Positions 25,401 through 36,400 of a stretch of 64,000 bases of DNA are shown here, piece after piece; position 1 is the stretch's first letter, and every line of letters begins with the position of its first letter. The notes beneath the pieces are model-generated. The model was not told the origin of the DNA. It saw only the letters and a program-made list of their open reading frames with translations, and searched no databases. The stretch is from contig JAFWAC010000009.1 in assembly GCA_017507805.1 (NCBI GenBank), forward strand, positions 1 through 64,000, in the 5' to 3' direction. The DNA is from Clostridia bacterium (GTDB taxonomy: Bacteria; Bacillota; Clostridia; Oscillospirales; Acutalibacteraceae). The translations under genes were made by a program, and so were the position numbers.

Positions 25401-26810
25401 TCAGAATTGCTTATCCAATTCAGCCTTTATAACCGGCTCAATGGAGGTAAGATGCGAGCGAACATCCTCGCCCTTATAGATTGGCCTATAAACCTTTTCG
25501 GCTATAATGCTTAATATATCGGTAGTTGCCCAATCAACCATATTAACAGTTTCCTCTTTGTTGATAAAATCAAAGACAAACTCTGCCTGAGCTTCATCAT
25601 AATAATGGTTTGCCTGGTCAAGATACTCCTCAATAAAAGCATCAAGTCTGCCGTCATAACTATCCTCACGGTAGGTATCCTCTATCGCAGGATCGTTTCT
25701 TTCAAGCTCGAAAGCAAGCTGTAACAAATCCTTTGTATCAAACTGACTGTGTGCAGATATTGAATAGCAGTAACAATACTGACAAAGATTGGTATAGCTC
25801 TTTACATCCTTACCTAACGGGAGGGGCACCATTTCGTAAGGAATACCCGTCTGAACAAGGTGTGAGCCGTAATACTGAGGACCTATAAGCATAGCGGCAT
25901 AGCTGTTGTTAAAGGTCTCTATACCGTTATGTGTACCGTAAGTACCGTCTACTGCTTTATCGGTATAAGCAAGGGTTCTTACAAATTCGAGGGCATTCTT
26001 GCCTTCATCCGTAAAAATATTGCATATAGCCGTTTTATTGCTCAAATCGGAAGAAACAACCGCCTTTCCGTTTGAAGCCATTATGCCGTCCAAAAGATTG
26101 CTTCCGGCAACACCGTATATTGTTTTACCACTCTTAACACCTGTGCAAGCCTTTGCTATTTTTTCAAAAGCATCCCAATTCCATTTACCGGCATCATAAA
26201 GCTCGCGAGGGTCATCACAGTTGTTTTCACCCAACAGAACGGTATTATAATAAACGAAGTAGCCTGCGTCATACTTGGTAGGATAATAAGAATAATGCTT
26301 GCCGTCTACATACTTTGTGGCGGTGTCTGTAAGCTTGAAGCGGTCATTTGAAAAATCAATATAATCGTCCACTGCTCTGAAAACACCCTCGTTGGTGAGA
26401 GCCGCCAGCATCATCGGTGTGGTGGTGAAAACCAAGTCTGCCCAAGCAGTGCCTGCCATATGGTTAAGCACAAGATTTTCTAAAAGCTCCGACTCACTTG
26501 AATATTTAATCCATTCAACCTTAACGTTATACTTTTCCTCAATTACTTCCTTTATTGCTATTTCACGGTCATAGTTAGCAGTGAGTCCCGGTTCGGGAAT
26601 GGCAGGATACCTCGCAATTTTAACGGTTTTGCCGCCAAAATCCAAATCCTTATCAGGCTCAAAAGTTAAGCCTTCAAAGGTTATTTCATCAACATCAGCA
26701 GATGTGATGTCACCCGATGACTTACCGTTTTCCCCTTTGTCTGAGCAACCGCAAAATGCAAAAAGCATTGCAAAGCAAAGAAGCATTACTAATATTTTTT
26801 TCAAGCACAT
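25401..26810 (-). CDS. Sugar-binding lipoprotein of an ABC importer (469 aa)
   Basis: The signal MCLKKILVMLLCFAMLFAFCGCS ends in the lipobox AFCGC, so the protein is lipid-anchored. The mature chain has a family 1 binding-protein pattern: KTVKIARYPAIPEP, IEEKYNVKVEWI, AWADLVFTTTPMMLAALTNEGVFRAVDDYID, GYFVYYNTVLL and DAGKWNWDAFEKIAKACTG, where aromatic residues would stack on sugar rings. With two permease pairs in the operon it most likely serves one of them, probably pair 1, which has no other binding protein; this is inferred from counting, not position. GGAGGTAATT precedes the ATG. Confidence 0.88.
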   Translation of the reverse strand: MCLKKILVMLLCFAMLFAFCGCSDKGENGKSSGDITSADVDEITFEGLTFEPDKDLDFGGKTVKIARYPAIPEPGLTANYDREIAIKEVIEEKYNVKVEWIKYSSESELLENLVLNHMAGTAWADLVFTTTPMMLAALTNEGVFRAVDDYIDFSNDRFKLTDTATKYVDGKHYSYYPTKYDAGYFVYYNTVLLGENNCDDPRELYDAGKWNWDAFEKIAKACTGVKSGKTIYGVAGSNLLDGIMASNGKAVVSSDLSNKTAICNIFTDEGKNALEFVRTLAYTDKAVDGTYGTHNGIETFNNSYAAMLIGPQYYGSHLVQTGIPYEMVPLPLGKDVKSYTNLCQYCYCYSISAHSQFDTKDLLQLAFELERNDPAIEDTYREDSYDGRLDAFIEEYLDQANHYYDEAQAEFVFDFINKEETVNMVDWATTDILSIIAEKVYRPIYKGEDVRSHLTSIEPVIKAELDKQF

Positions 26811-26823
26811 AATTAATTACCTC

Positions 26824-29800
26824 CTATGGCTTTCTTTTTTTCTTAACAATTAATACCACAGCCGTTGCAACACCTGCCGTAACAGCTGCCGCACCTACGC
26901 AAATAAGGACAATTGCCCAAACTGCAAAGCCGCCTGCCTGAGCGCCTGCAGGAACAAACTTTTTACGGTTGACCACCATTACATAGGTGCCTTTACTCTG
27001 AGTGTTGCCGTTCTGAGCTTCCTCAATAACCAAATCGGATTGGTCATCGGAGCCGATATCATCAAGCAAATCTGTTTTAAGGGTAAAAACATAATCTCCG
27101 CCCTTGGTTACGGTATATACCAGATATCCGGTAGCAGGTGCCATCATTCTGTCGATAAGCTCAAATTCACCGCTTTCAAATCTGTAAAGCGCATATTTCT
27201 TACCGGCATCACGCGGATTTATAAGCATTGTAAGCTGTGCGCTTACAGTCCAATCGCCACCCTGAGCAAAGCTTACCGACTGCGCCTGCGCATCATACTC
27301 CTTCATTGCCTTGAGCCCTGCATTATCCGGAGAAGTAAGCTTAATATTGAAATCCATCGGCTTGTTTACTTCCAGACCGTTAAAGGTTAGCTTATATGCT
27401 GTTCCCAAATTCTTATCCAAAAGATTTACGGTGAGGCTTTTATCAACAAACTGTATTTTCTCAAATACTTCCTTTGGAATAACGGTATCGGAATTGAGCA
27501 AATCAACCTGTACCTCTCCGCCCTCCTCGGCCTCCTCAAGCATAAAGATTATATCGTTTACATCAAGCTTTCCGACATCCTCTTTATTGTAGCTGAATTC
27601 AACCTTAGGTATACAGCGTGACCACGCGGCGCTTGCATTCTGACCGTTTATTACCACCTTGATATATTTGGCATCCTCAGGTATACCCTGTGCATTAAGT
27701 CGGTATTTTACATAACCGGTTGTCTGATAAGAAATATCCTGCTCCTCGGTGTATTCAAGCTTTGTGAAATCCTTTCCGTTTGTTGAAGCATAAATTTCAT
27801 ACATATCATTTATTGTCATACCCTCCGCAGGCAGATAAACGGCATAAAGCGCGAAGCTTTTAAAGCCTGCACACTTATAAATTATGTTTCCGGAGGCATC
27901 CCCCGTAACGGTTGAGCGCACTATCGGGCCGGTAAATCCTGTCCAATCGCTCCGCAAAGCCTTGGAATTGTCCCAAATCGTATCTGAATAGCTGTATTGG
28001 AACTTATTGAATTTATCACCGTTTTCATAATCGATATAAGCAACCGTATTTCCGGCATGCTTTAATGGGGCAAGCGGCAGATTGTACTTAATCGTAAAGC
28101 TTAAAGATGCTTTCCCTGCTTTATTTTCAACCTCAATAACATACACGCCTTCCTCGGTAAGAGGTGCATCTGCTTCAGGACTGTATTTCTTACCGTCAAG
28201 TGTTATGGTGCAGGTATCGTGAAATTCGGTTGCGTATGTAACCTTGCTGGCGGAAGTATCGCCGTCAGCAAGCTGTGCACCCTGCAAGTTATAAGCTTTT
28301 ACGGTCGGTTGCGGACGGTTCACGGTTACAGAAGCTTCATAAATACCCTTTTCGTTTTCGGCAGTAACGGTATATTTACCGTTAAGGTCAACAACGGTGT
28401 CGCTGCCTGTGCAGTAAAGCACCCCGTCCTTGAAAATATCAACGGCATCTGCGTTATATGCAATTATTCTTACATCATCGTCAACCGTTTCGGCATTATC
28501 CAGATTATTTCCGGAAGCATCTATAAGCTGAATTACGGGAATTTCCTTAGCGATATAGAAGCTTACACTTGCCGTTCCGCCGTAATTGCAGGCTGTAACG
28601 GTGTAATAGCCATCCTCTTTAAGAATACCGTCAGCAGGCTTTTCATAAGTCTTGCCGTCCTTTGTGATAAACCAATAATCCTCATCACTGACGCTAAGCT
28701 TAACATCGGTCTGCGCCACATCATTATAAACCAATGCTTCACCGTTGCAATCAGCTTCAATTAAAGGTAAGGTCAGCTTTGAAAGCTCTAAAATCGCAAG
28801 CAAGGAGCCCTTCCACAGCTCGTTAGCCGGGGCCTGAGGATTAAATTTAATCTTTACTATTGTTCCGGCTCCGCCGAGATAATAAACTGCATTGCATATA
28901 TCTGCTCCGGGAGCACCGGTTATCGGCTCTGTTGTAACAGAGGTGGGCTTGACAAGTGTGTATTCACCGTCAAAGCTGTCGGCAGTGTAAACCGTGAAAT
29001 ACGCATCTGTGGGGTAGCCTGACATTCGCGCCCTTGTGTGCCTGAGACTAATTCCGCTGTATTTATTGCCGTTTTCATCGGAATTCACGAAATAGAAATA
29101 TCCGTCCTTGGTATAGCCCTTTGAATCACTTCCGACACCTATCTTTGTCTTTCCGGCAGTAAGACCCCACCATGCCGTTGTGAACTCATCATAATTTCTG
29201 ATAATTGCAGTATCGTTCACTATTATGTGGGAATCGCCGGAGGTAAAGCCCTCAGGGGCACCTTTGGGCTGCTCGGCTAAAAGACGGTTAAATTCTTCGG
29301 TAGCGCTTGTCACACCCTCGGTAAATACATACTTTTCGGTCTTAGTGCTTGCAAGAGAGCTGTCAATAGTAAACTTAAGTGTACTTACTCCCTTTACATT
29401 TTGCGCCGTAATCTCGTAATCACCGTTCTCTGTGAGAACATCACCGTTTTCAAAAGCAATCGGATTGCCGTTCTTTTTAACGGTGAAGCTGCCCGACAAA
29501 TCGGCATCCACATCAACAAAATCTATTTTAACCTTTGAGGGAACAGTCACGCCGTTTGATACGGGATTTATAAAGCCGCCAACCGCCGACTCAAAGCGCG
29601 CATTGATTTCGGGTAAAAGAACATAGGTTGTGTATCTTGCTCTTATAATTCCCGAATAAATACCGTTGTTTTTTGTATCATCGGTTATAAGCGAAAGGAA
29701 CTTAATATATCTTGTTCCGTCCGGTATTTCGTCAATTATAAGCTCCTTTGAAATTCCTGAGCTGTTTATACCCTCTGTAAGAGTATCGCCGATTTCAAAA

Positions 29801-31002
29801 TCTGCCTTGTTCCAGATTGCGCCATCCTCTGAGGTGTAGAAGCTGTAGGTTCTTTCATAGAAATCTCCAACGGCAATTGTCTTTGTGTTGAGTGTCTCAA
29901 CCGTGAAGCTGCCGAAGCCTATTTCACTGTACCACACAGCCTCTGCCGCGGGCTCATCCTTACCGTGGTTATACGGAAACATCAGATATTTATCACCCGG
30001 AAGCAGGTGTGTGATGTTTGACGAGCTCGACTTTACGATATTCATAATAATCTTGCTTGTGGCATCGGCATAATCCGTCCTTGAAATCGCCGTTGTGGTT
30101 CCGTTATTATAAATATCGTCAACAATTGTTTTGGTGACAACCGTCTCTGTCTCGGCCTTAAGAAGCCTGAATTCAAAGGTTTTGCTTCCGGCATTGTTTT
30201 TAGCAGTAAGGCTGTACTCACCGTTTTCCGTAAAGCAGTAAGCCTTTTCGTCAGCGTTATAATAGACGGTTTCGTTTACCTTGCTACCGTTTTTCTTTAC
30301 AGTTATCTCCGCACCGGAATCCTCGCCCATATTTGCCAATTCAAGCTTTACATCTCTTGATGCTCTGCCGCCGGACAAAAGACGGTTTGCATAAACCCCG
30401 TAATAGTTTTTGTAGGTTGCGGTTATTTCAGGCTCGGGGAGTATCTCTTTATATGCGCACTCGGCATGGATTATTCCGTGTAACCAAGCACTCACCCCGG
30501 TATAAGCCGAGGTCAGTTTTATATAATTTGTCCCCTCAGGAATACCCTGAACAATAAGCTTATATGAAACCTGCGCGCTGTAATTTTGCTTATATGTCGG
30601 GTCCTTGCTTACTGTGAGCCGGCTCCAATCAGAGCCATTTTCAGATGCCTCGAAAACATAATAGGTCAGAAGCTGTGTTTCGGTGAGGTTTTTATTGTTA
30701 AAGGTCAGCACCGAAAATGCAGTTATGTTTTCGATATTCCAGACCATCTGAGCACCCTTGTTATAAGGGATGTAAGAATATCTTTTACCCGTAAGCCCCG
30801 TAACATTGTTGTTGAGCTGATTCATCGAAAAGGTATTTTTAACTGTACCTGCAATGTTCTGATTAAATATGTCAAAAACCTTTGTTTTCTCCATATAAAC
30901 ATCATCTGCAAAGGTACTCAATGTACTGCACACAGCAGACGCAATAATCAGCACAGCAAGCAACAACGATATAAGTCTTTTGGATAGGTTTAATTTTTTC
31001 AT
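26824..31002 (-). CDS. Large membrane-anchored surface protein with repeated sandwich and Ig-like domains (1392 aa)
   Basis: A signal peptide (residues 1-32, ending STFADD) leads to at least four discoidin-like units. These are about 38-185, 300-460, 565-755 and 965-1140, each with a segment such as YYVFEASENGSDWSRL, YSFYTSEDGAIWNKA or YEIYASTNGKDFTKL and a closing IPEGTNYIKL, IPDGTRYIKF or IPEDAKYIKV strand. Ig-like units lie between them (ITVKKNGSKVNET, FTVKKNGNPIAFENGDVLTENGDYEITAQN). Near the C-terminus a helix (VWAIVLICVGAAAVTAGVATAVVLIV) and KKKRKP anchor it in the membrane. There is no LPxTG motif. The repeats suggest glycan binding at the surface, feeding the binding proteins encoded next in the operon. 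Confidence 0.8.
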   Translation of the reverse strand: MKKLNLSKRLISLLLAVLIIASAVCSTLSTFADDVYMEKTKVFDIFNQNIAGTVKNTFSMNQLNNNVTGLTGKRYSYIPYNKGAQMVWNIENITAFSVLTFNNKNLTETQLLTYYVFEASENGSDWSRLTVSKDPTYKQNYSAQVSYKLIVQGIPEGTNYIKLTSAYTGVSAWLHGIIHAECAYKEILPEPEITATYKNYYGVYANRLLSGGRASRDVKLELANMGEDSGAEITVKKNGSKVNETVYYNADEKAYCFTENGEYSLTAKNNAGSKTFEFRLLKAETETVVTKTIVDDIYNNGTTTAISRTDYADATSKIIMNIVKSSSSNITHLLPGDKYLMFPYNHGKDEPAAEAVWYSEIGFGSFTVETLNTKTIAVGDFYERTYSFYTSEDGAIWNKADFEIGDTLTEGINSSGISKELIIDEIPDGTRYIKFLSLITDDTKNNGIYSGIIRARYTTYVLLPEINARFESAVGGFINPVSNGVTVPSKVKIDFVDVDADLSGSFTVKKNGNPIAFENGDVLTENGDYEITAQNVKGVSTLKFTIDSSLASTKTEKYVFTEGVTSATEEFNRLLAEQPKGAPEGFTSGDSHIIVNDTAIIRNYDEFTTAWWGLTAGKTKIGVGSDSKGYTKDGYFYFVNSDENGNKYSGISLRHTRARMSGYPTDAYFTVYTADSFDGEYTLVKPTSVTTEPITGAPGADICNAVYYLGGAGTIVKIKFNPQAPANELWKGSLLAILELSKLTLPLIEADCNGEALVYNDVAQTDVKLSVSDEDYWFITKDGKTYEKPADGILKEDGYYTVTACNYGGTASVSFYIAKEIPVIQLIDASGNNLDNAETVDDDVRIIAYNADAVDIFKDGVLYCTGSDTVVDLNGKYTVTAENEKGIYEASVTVNRPQPTVKAYNLQGAQLADGDTSASKVTYATEFHDTCTITLDGKKYSPEADAPLTEEGVYVIEVENKAGKASLSFTIKYNLPLAPLKHAGNTVAYIDYENGDKFNKFQYSYSDTIWDNSKALRSDWTGFTGPIVRSTVTGDASGNIIYKCAGFKSFALYAVYLPAEGMTINDMYEIYASTNGKDFTKLEYTEEQDISYQTTGYVKYRLNAQGIPEDAKYIKVVINGQNASAAWSRCIPKVEFSYNKEDVGKLDVNDIIFMLEEAEEGGEVQVDLLNSDTVIPKEVFEKIQFVDKSLTVNLLDKNLGTAYKLTFNGLEVNKPMDFNIKLTSPDNAGLKAMKEYDAQAQSVSFAQGGDWTVSAQLTMLINPRDAGKKYALYRFESGEFELIDRMMAPATGYLVYTVTKGGDYVFTLKTDLLDDIGSDDQSDLVIEEAQNGNTQSKGTYVMVVNRKKFVPAGAQAGGFAVWAIVLICVGAAAVTAGVATAVVLIVKKKRKP

Positions 31003-31032
31003 ATATCTACCTCTCGTAACTGATGTGCTGTA

Positions 31033-33279
31033 TTACTTCAAAATAGCTCCCATTAATTTATCGTTTACCTTGTTGCCCAAAAGGTCTTTACCACCGTTGT
31101 TCTTAACTGCCACGCCGGAGGTAAGAGCATAGGAGCCGGATTTGAGCTTGTATTTTGCCGCAATTGCGTTAAGACCATTGCCTGTGGCGCCGACAGATAC
31201 AAATTTAGGATCCTCTGTGAAGACTCCGCTTACCTTGATTCTCGCATCTGAGGGAGCTTCAATATTGTAAAATACATTGTTGGTAAAGGTTGCGCTTTGA
31301 AGTCTCTTTATACCGTAGGTAACCTTTACGCCTGCCTTGGCATAGAAAATATTGTTTGTGAACACGGTGTTTTTGGAATCGTCTGTTCCACCGTCATAAT
31401 TAGCAAAGTTTACAAGCTTAACATTGTTCTTTCCGCAGTAGATGGTGTTGTTATAGAAATGAGAATCATAGCAGCTTGATGTAATATCAATTACGCTCAA
31501 GCCCTCTGCACCGTCATTAACAGAAAGGTTATATCTGATAATTGTTCCTGTGGTGGCTGTTTCCTTGCCATTTTCAGGTTTAACCGCATCGTTAGAGCAC
31601 AGAAGCATAAAGCCGCCGTCATTGTCATGACTGTAATTATATTGGAAAATACAGTTGCGGTTGGAAATATCCGAGTCAAATGCCTGCAGGTCGGCACCGC
31701 CGTTTTTACCGCTGTTGCCGTAAACCTCGTTATATTGGAACACGCAGTCATTGCAGGAATGACACCAGATAGATGCCCAGTGGATATCTCCCATGTTCTT
31801 GAACAGTCCTGAGTTTGAAACCACATTCTTTTCAACCACAGCACCGTCACAGCCGGTAATGAATATACCGTCACCGCCGATTTCGTTAAGCTTGTTATTT
31901 CTTATAGCAACATTCTTAATGGCATATCTTTCTCCTGCAGCGGCATCATTCTTGTTGCCCCAGGTCTGATTCAGAACCCTTGAACACCAATCGGTTGTTA
32001 TAATAATACCGCAGCGTGCCACATGGTTAAAGTTGTTGTTTTCAACGGTAATTCCGTCAAACCAGGAGGGCTGTCTGCCCGTTGCCTTAAAGTAAACACC
32101 GCAAGCCGCGTGAGCAGTATTTGTGAAGTTTACATTAATATCCTCAAAATCACACTTGGTAACAACAATACCCTTGGTGGCTCCTGGCTTACAAACAGTG
32201 AAATTAATACCCTGTTTACCTGTTTTGTTGGTAATCTTAAGCCCTGTAATGGTGATATACTCACCTATCGCTGTGATAGCCGCACCGCCTCTGGAATTAA
32301 TGACAGGCTTTGCGCCACTGCCGTAAGAGGTAACGGTTATAGGCTTCAATGCATTACCGCTTCCCTTTATGGATAGAGAGCCCGAAAAGCTGCAACCGCT
32401 TTTAAGTAAAATCTTGCTTCCGGGAGCATAGGTTTTCTGTGAAGCCGCATAAAGGGTTTTAAGTGGCTTGTCCTTGCTTGTGCCCGAATTAGTGTCTTTT
32501 CCCTTCTCACTGTCCACATAAACTGTTTTTGCCTTTGAAATACCGGGAGCATAAGCGCCAAGCTCATCAAGAAGCTTTTCGGTAACGCCGTTTATCTGAA
32601 CAAAATTGAGGTTGGGATCATAAATCTGCTTACCGCCCTTGGGCAAGGTGATTTTAACATACTGATTTTCGGTGTCAATGCCGCCGAAATAAGCAACCTG
32701 TCTTACCCAACTGTCACCGTTAAAGGGAGAATAGGCAGTATATGTTGCCGTAACATCGGTCCACCCCTTACCGTCCTTAGAAACGCTGAAAACGGGAGTG
32801 ATGGCATTCCTGTCAGACATACCGTAGCTGTACTGAACGATAAACTCACCGACATGGTCAACCTTATAGGTTACATAAGCCGCATCGTAGGAATCGCGGC
32901 GCATACGGTAATCGTCCTCCAAAACATCGGCATGAAGCGATTCAATGCACAAATTGCTGTGTTCAAAGGTATGCTCCCAGCCGTCATTACCCATGTAATC
33001 GGTAATTGTCTGGAACTTTGAGGTGTCAACCGCAGGGGTATTATTTGCGGTTTCATCATCAGTGGTAACATTGCTGTTTACATCTGCATTCTGAAGCTGA
33101 GAGAGCAATGCATCATCGGTAAGTGCGGTCCAATTACCGTTTTCATCAATATAGTAATAGTCCCTTTCACTCAGCCATTCGCCCGAACCTGATGCGGTTG
33201 GGTTTTTGCGACAGCCTGTAAATGCAAAAAGCATTAAAGCCGCCAATAAAAGAGCAGAAATTCGTCTTCCAAGTTTCAT
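31033..33279 (-). CDS. Beta-helix lipoprotein (748 aa)
   Basis: The lipoprotein signal MKLGRRISALLLAALMLFAFTGC gives a lipid-anchored Cys23. Residues ~60-230 form a discoidin-like sandwich (PVFSVSKDGKGWTDVTATYT). From about 250 to the end runs a right-handed beta-helix with the cap TVYVDSEKGKDTNSGTSKDKPLKTL and the shared turns GGADLQAFDSD and QYNYSHDNDGGFMLLC. It is homologous to the two cytoplasmic beta-helix proteins and to the C-terminal third of the dockerin protein. It most likely works on the polysaccharide at the cell surface, as a lyase, hydrolase or binding protein; no catalytic residues can be named with certainty. It is the first gene of the ~28-kb run ending at 5413. Confidence 0.82.
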   Translation of the reverse strand: MKLGRRISALLLAALMLFAFTGCRKNPTASGSGEWLSERDYYYIDENGNWTALTDDALLSQLQNADVNSNVTTDDETANNTPAVDTSKFQTITDYMGNDGWEHTFEHSNLCIESLHADVLEDDYRMRRDSYDAAYVTYKVDHVGEFIVQYSYGMSDRNAITPVFSVSKDGKGWTDVTATYTAYSPFNGDSWVRQVAYFGGIDTENQYVKITLPKGGKQIYDPNLNFVQINGVTEKLLDELGAYAPGISKAKTVYVDSEKGKDTNSGTSKDKPLKTLYAASQKTYAPGSKILLKSGCSFSGSLSIKGSGNALKPITVTSYGSGAKPVINSRGGAAITAIGEYITITGLKITNKTGKQGINFTVCKPGATKGIVVTKCDFEDINVNFTNTAHAACGVYFKATGRQPSWFDGITVENNNFNHVARCGIIITTDWCSRVLNQTWGNKNDAAAGERYAIKNVAIRNNKLNEIGGDGIFITGCDGAVVEKNVVSNSGLFKNMGDIHWASIWCHSCNDCVFQYNEVYGNSGKNGGADLQAFDSDISNRNCIFQYNYSHDNDGGFMLLCSNDAVKPENGKETATTGTIIRYNLSVNDGAEGLSVIDITSSCYDSHFYNNTIYCGKNNVKLVNFANYDGGTDDSKNTVFTNNIFYAKAGVKVTYGIKRLQSATFTNNVFYNIEAPSDARIKVSGVFTEDPKFVSVGATGNGLNAIAAKYKLKSGSYALTSGVAVKNNGGKDLLGNKVNDKLMGAILK

Positions 33280-33308
33280 AAATTTACCTCATTTAAATTA
33301 AGTATTTT

Positions 33309-33337
33309 GCGGACAGTCGAGGACGTCTGTCCCTACA
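33309..33337. repeat. Palindromic intergenic repeat (GGACAG...CTGTCC, flanked by TAGGG)
   Basis: GGACAG (33311-33316) pairs with CTGTCC (33327-33332) around the GACGTC palindrome. On the minus strand the unit begins TTTTGTAGGGACAG. A second element starting TTTTGTAGGGGAGG lies at 38196-38279. Such short palindromic units are often dispersed in Clostridia genomes. Confidence 0.5.
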
Positions 33338-33433
33338 AAATGACAATTGAATTTATACGCTAAACTATAATTTGCCCGATAAACAAGCTGAATTGTAAAG
33401 TTTTTGGGGTGATTTTTGCCTGTCTTTTAACCA

Positions 33434-33464
33434 ACCAATGCCACTTTTAAAAAGTGGCATTGGT
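33434..33464 (-). terminator. Terminator after the dockerin/beta-helix gene
   Basis: A perfect 15-base stem, ACCAATGCCACTTTT with AAAAGTGGCATTGGT, lies 11 bases after the stop codon. The T run is inside the stem rather than after it. It separates the dockerin gene from the downstream operon. Confidence 0.7.
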
Positions 33465-33474
33465 ATTTTGATTA

Positions 33475-36400
33475 TTAGCTTATTGCACCTATAAGGTTAC
33501 CCTCAAAGGCTGTTCCTGTGTAATCCACAGCCACATAATCGGCAAAGCCTGTTATGCTTGAAACATCATAACCGCCGGTGAGTAATACACTACCGTCAAC
33601 AGGACTGCAAGTGTTGTAAACAGAGGTCAAGCCCTTTGTGATTGTGGTGTTGTTTATAAAGTCTGCTATACCGTTAAGCAAGGTATCGTCTTTTTCGATG
33701 TTGCCGTTATATACCGGATTGCTCCAAAGGTTGGTGTGTGTCCAAGGCAGGTCATTTACATTGCGGAATACATTGTTATAGAACTCAACTGTGATTTGGT
33801 CAGCTACAGCGTAGTCTCCGCCATAGGTAATTGCATTGGCATTCTCATTAGCGTTATAGAACAGGTTGTTATAGAACTTAATATTTGTCGGGCCAACTTC
33901 CGCATTATTATAGTCCGCAATGGTGAAAAAGCGGTCAGTTTCCTTGGCAATAATTGTGTTGTTGTGAACAAGAACATTGTTAATACCGGAAGAGAAATCC
34001 AATGCGCTTCTGTCTTCACCCAAACCGTCATTTACAGAAATGTTATAACGGACTGTGGTGTTTTGTACCATGCTGTTATTTTCACCGTCAGTACCGCAAA
34101 CGATAACCATACCGCCCTCGTTTTCGTGAGAGTAGTTATACTGAACGATACAGCCTGTGCAGGCATGGTCAATGTCAAATGCCCAAAGGTCTGTACCACC
34201 GTTGGTACCGGTTGTGCCGTAAACCTCGTTATATTGAATAATACCGTCCACAGAGGAATGGAACCAAACAGCAGCAAAAGAGCTCTGCTCAGGAAGCTCT
34301 ACCAAAAGCTTGGAGTTTGAAACCACATTGTACTCAATGCGAGCGCCCTGGGTACCGATAAGCATAATAGCGTCTCCGCCGTTGTTGTTTATCGTGTTGC
34401 CTCTGACAACGAAATTCTGTGCGAGGTAAGGACTTCCGTCATACAAAGAAAGGTTACGGTTGCCCCATGTCTGACTACGGTCAATAGCAATCCACTCAGA
34501 TTCTGCAAAAACAGCAGTTCTTGCAACAGAATCAAAGCTGTTATTGGCAACGGTAACACCGTCAAACCAAGCGGGGTCACTGCACATTGCATGGAAATGA
34601 ATTGCGCCGCTGTCGTCACTTGTTGCGGCAGTTGTGTGATTTATGTCATAAAACTCACAGTTTTTAACACCCAAGCCCTTGGTTGCACCAGCTTCAAGAG
34701 CATAGAAATCCAATGCAGAGAAGCCTGTCTTACCTGTAAAGGCAAGGTTTGAAATTTCGATATACTCACCTGTAACATCAAGTGCATTCTCGCCTGCAGG
34801 AATGGTTATAACCGGCTTTTCGCCGCTTCCGTAGGAAGTGAGGGTGATGGGAGCATCGGCTGTACCAGAAGCGGCAAGCACTGCGCCGCCCTCAAAGGTA
34901 TCGCCACAAGCAAGGGCAATTGTGTCACCCGGAACAAGTGCAGTGGAAACAGCCGCATCAAGTGTGGCAAGTGCAGTTGCCTCGGTCAAACCATCATTGC
35001 TGTCGCTTCCGTCATTGCTTACATATATAGTTGCAGCCTCACGAAGCTCGGTGTTCTGAGCACCGATTGCCGAAAGTGCCGCACCGTCAAGTCCGTTGAT
35101 GTAAACCTTGCGCAGACCGAACTGACTGTTGATGTTCGGGAAAACAATCTTTAAGTATTTACCGCTTAAATCGCCGTAATAATTAGTGGCAATCAGCCAT
35201 CCGTTGGAATTAAACTCGGAGCTTACGGTGTCTGCCGAGATTTCTGTCCATTCGGTCTGGTCAACAGAGGTGTAAACGGTCATTTCCCAATCGGTTTCCT
35301 CACCGCGGTCATACTGAATAGCCGCTTCCTCAAGACCGTTATGCGCATAATAAATTATGTAGCCCTCGGTATCAACCGCATTCAAAATATATCTTGATGT
35401 ATCGCCTAAAGGCTCACTGCCGCCGTTCTTATAGATGTTCTGCGCCGAGCTGTAAAGCTCGGCGTCAGTTGAACATTCATCTAATATCACTGAAACAGGT
35501 GCGCCCACACCTGCGAGTGTTCTCTTCATTCTGATAAGGTCGCGTATATCAATCTCATCATAATCATCCATGCTGAGGTTATAAGTGAATATATCGTATC
35601 CTGTAACAGCACCGATAAACCACTGCTTCATAAGCACAAGGTCGGTATTGTTAACACTGCAGTCATTATTAACATCGCCAGCCTCGGTATTTACCCTTTC
35701 AACTGCAAGCTCAGCAATCCAAAGAGAAGCAGAGTCACCGTATCTATCAGCTTCAGCTCTGTTGGGGTCTACCATATTAGTACCGATACCAAAGGTTCCT
35801 GTGGTTGTTGCTGTGATTGTGAAATAACACTCCTCCCACTCGGTAACGGGGGTTTTGGGAGCACCGATACCTGCAACTCCGGCCTGTGCAGCACCGTCAA
35901 ACCAACCGCAGAACCAAGTGTCAGACTTATATGTAAACTTAATGCGGTAGGTCTCGCCTGCCATAAGTCTGAATACAGGAAGCTTAACGCAATGTGTATC
36001 ATTAAAGGATATTTTGGAATAGGTGATTTTTGCAACCTTGCCGAAATCAGCATCATCCTCGTAAGCAATGCTTACGCCGCCTGAGCCCTCAACCAGCTGA
36101 TCCTCAGTTTCAAAATCTGCAATGTAATTATAAGCATCGTAATCAGCAGTTACATCCTCGATTGTAATGTTATCAAGGTAAAGTGTTGAACCGGCAACGC
36201 CGCTTCTTAAGAAAATGTTTGTCGAAGCATATTCTGCTGTGAAAACGGTTGTATGTGTAGCCCAATCCTCACTGTTAAGGCTTAAATCGTTATTCCCATT
36301 GTCAAAGCTCTGCTCTGCGGAATACATTTCATTGCCCCAGCTACCGCTGTTGGGAATGTGTCTCATACCGCCGCTTCCCTTGTAATCATAAGAAAGCTTG

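Noticed and set aside
26824..31002. Direct-repeat runs as a CRISPR array
   Set aside because: The repeats are protein-domain repeats within one reading frame. No short, regularly spaced identical repeats exist anywhere in the window.
33736..34320. Long open frame on the plus strand inside the dockerin gene (also 6601-7098, 28219-28764, 8844-9302 and similar)
   Set aside because: These are antisense shadows of genes with clear domains. They have no ribosome binding sites and low-complexity or mirrored composition.
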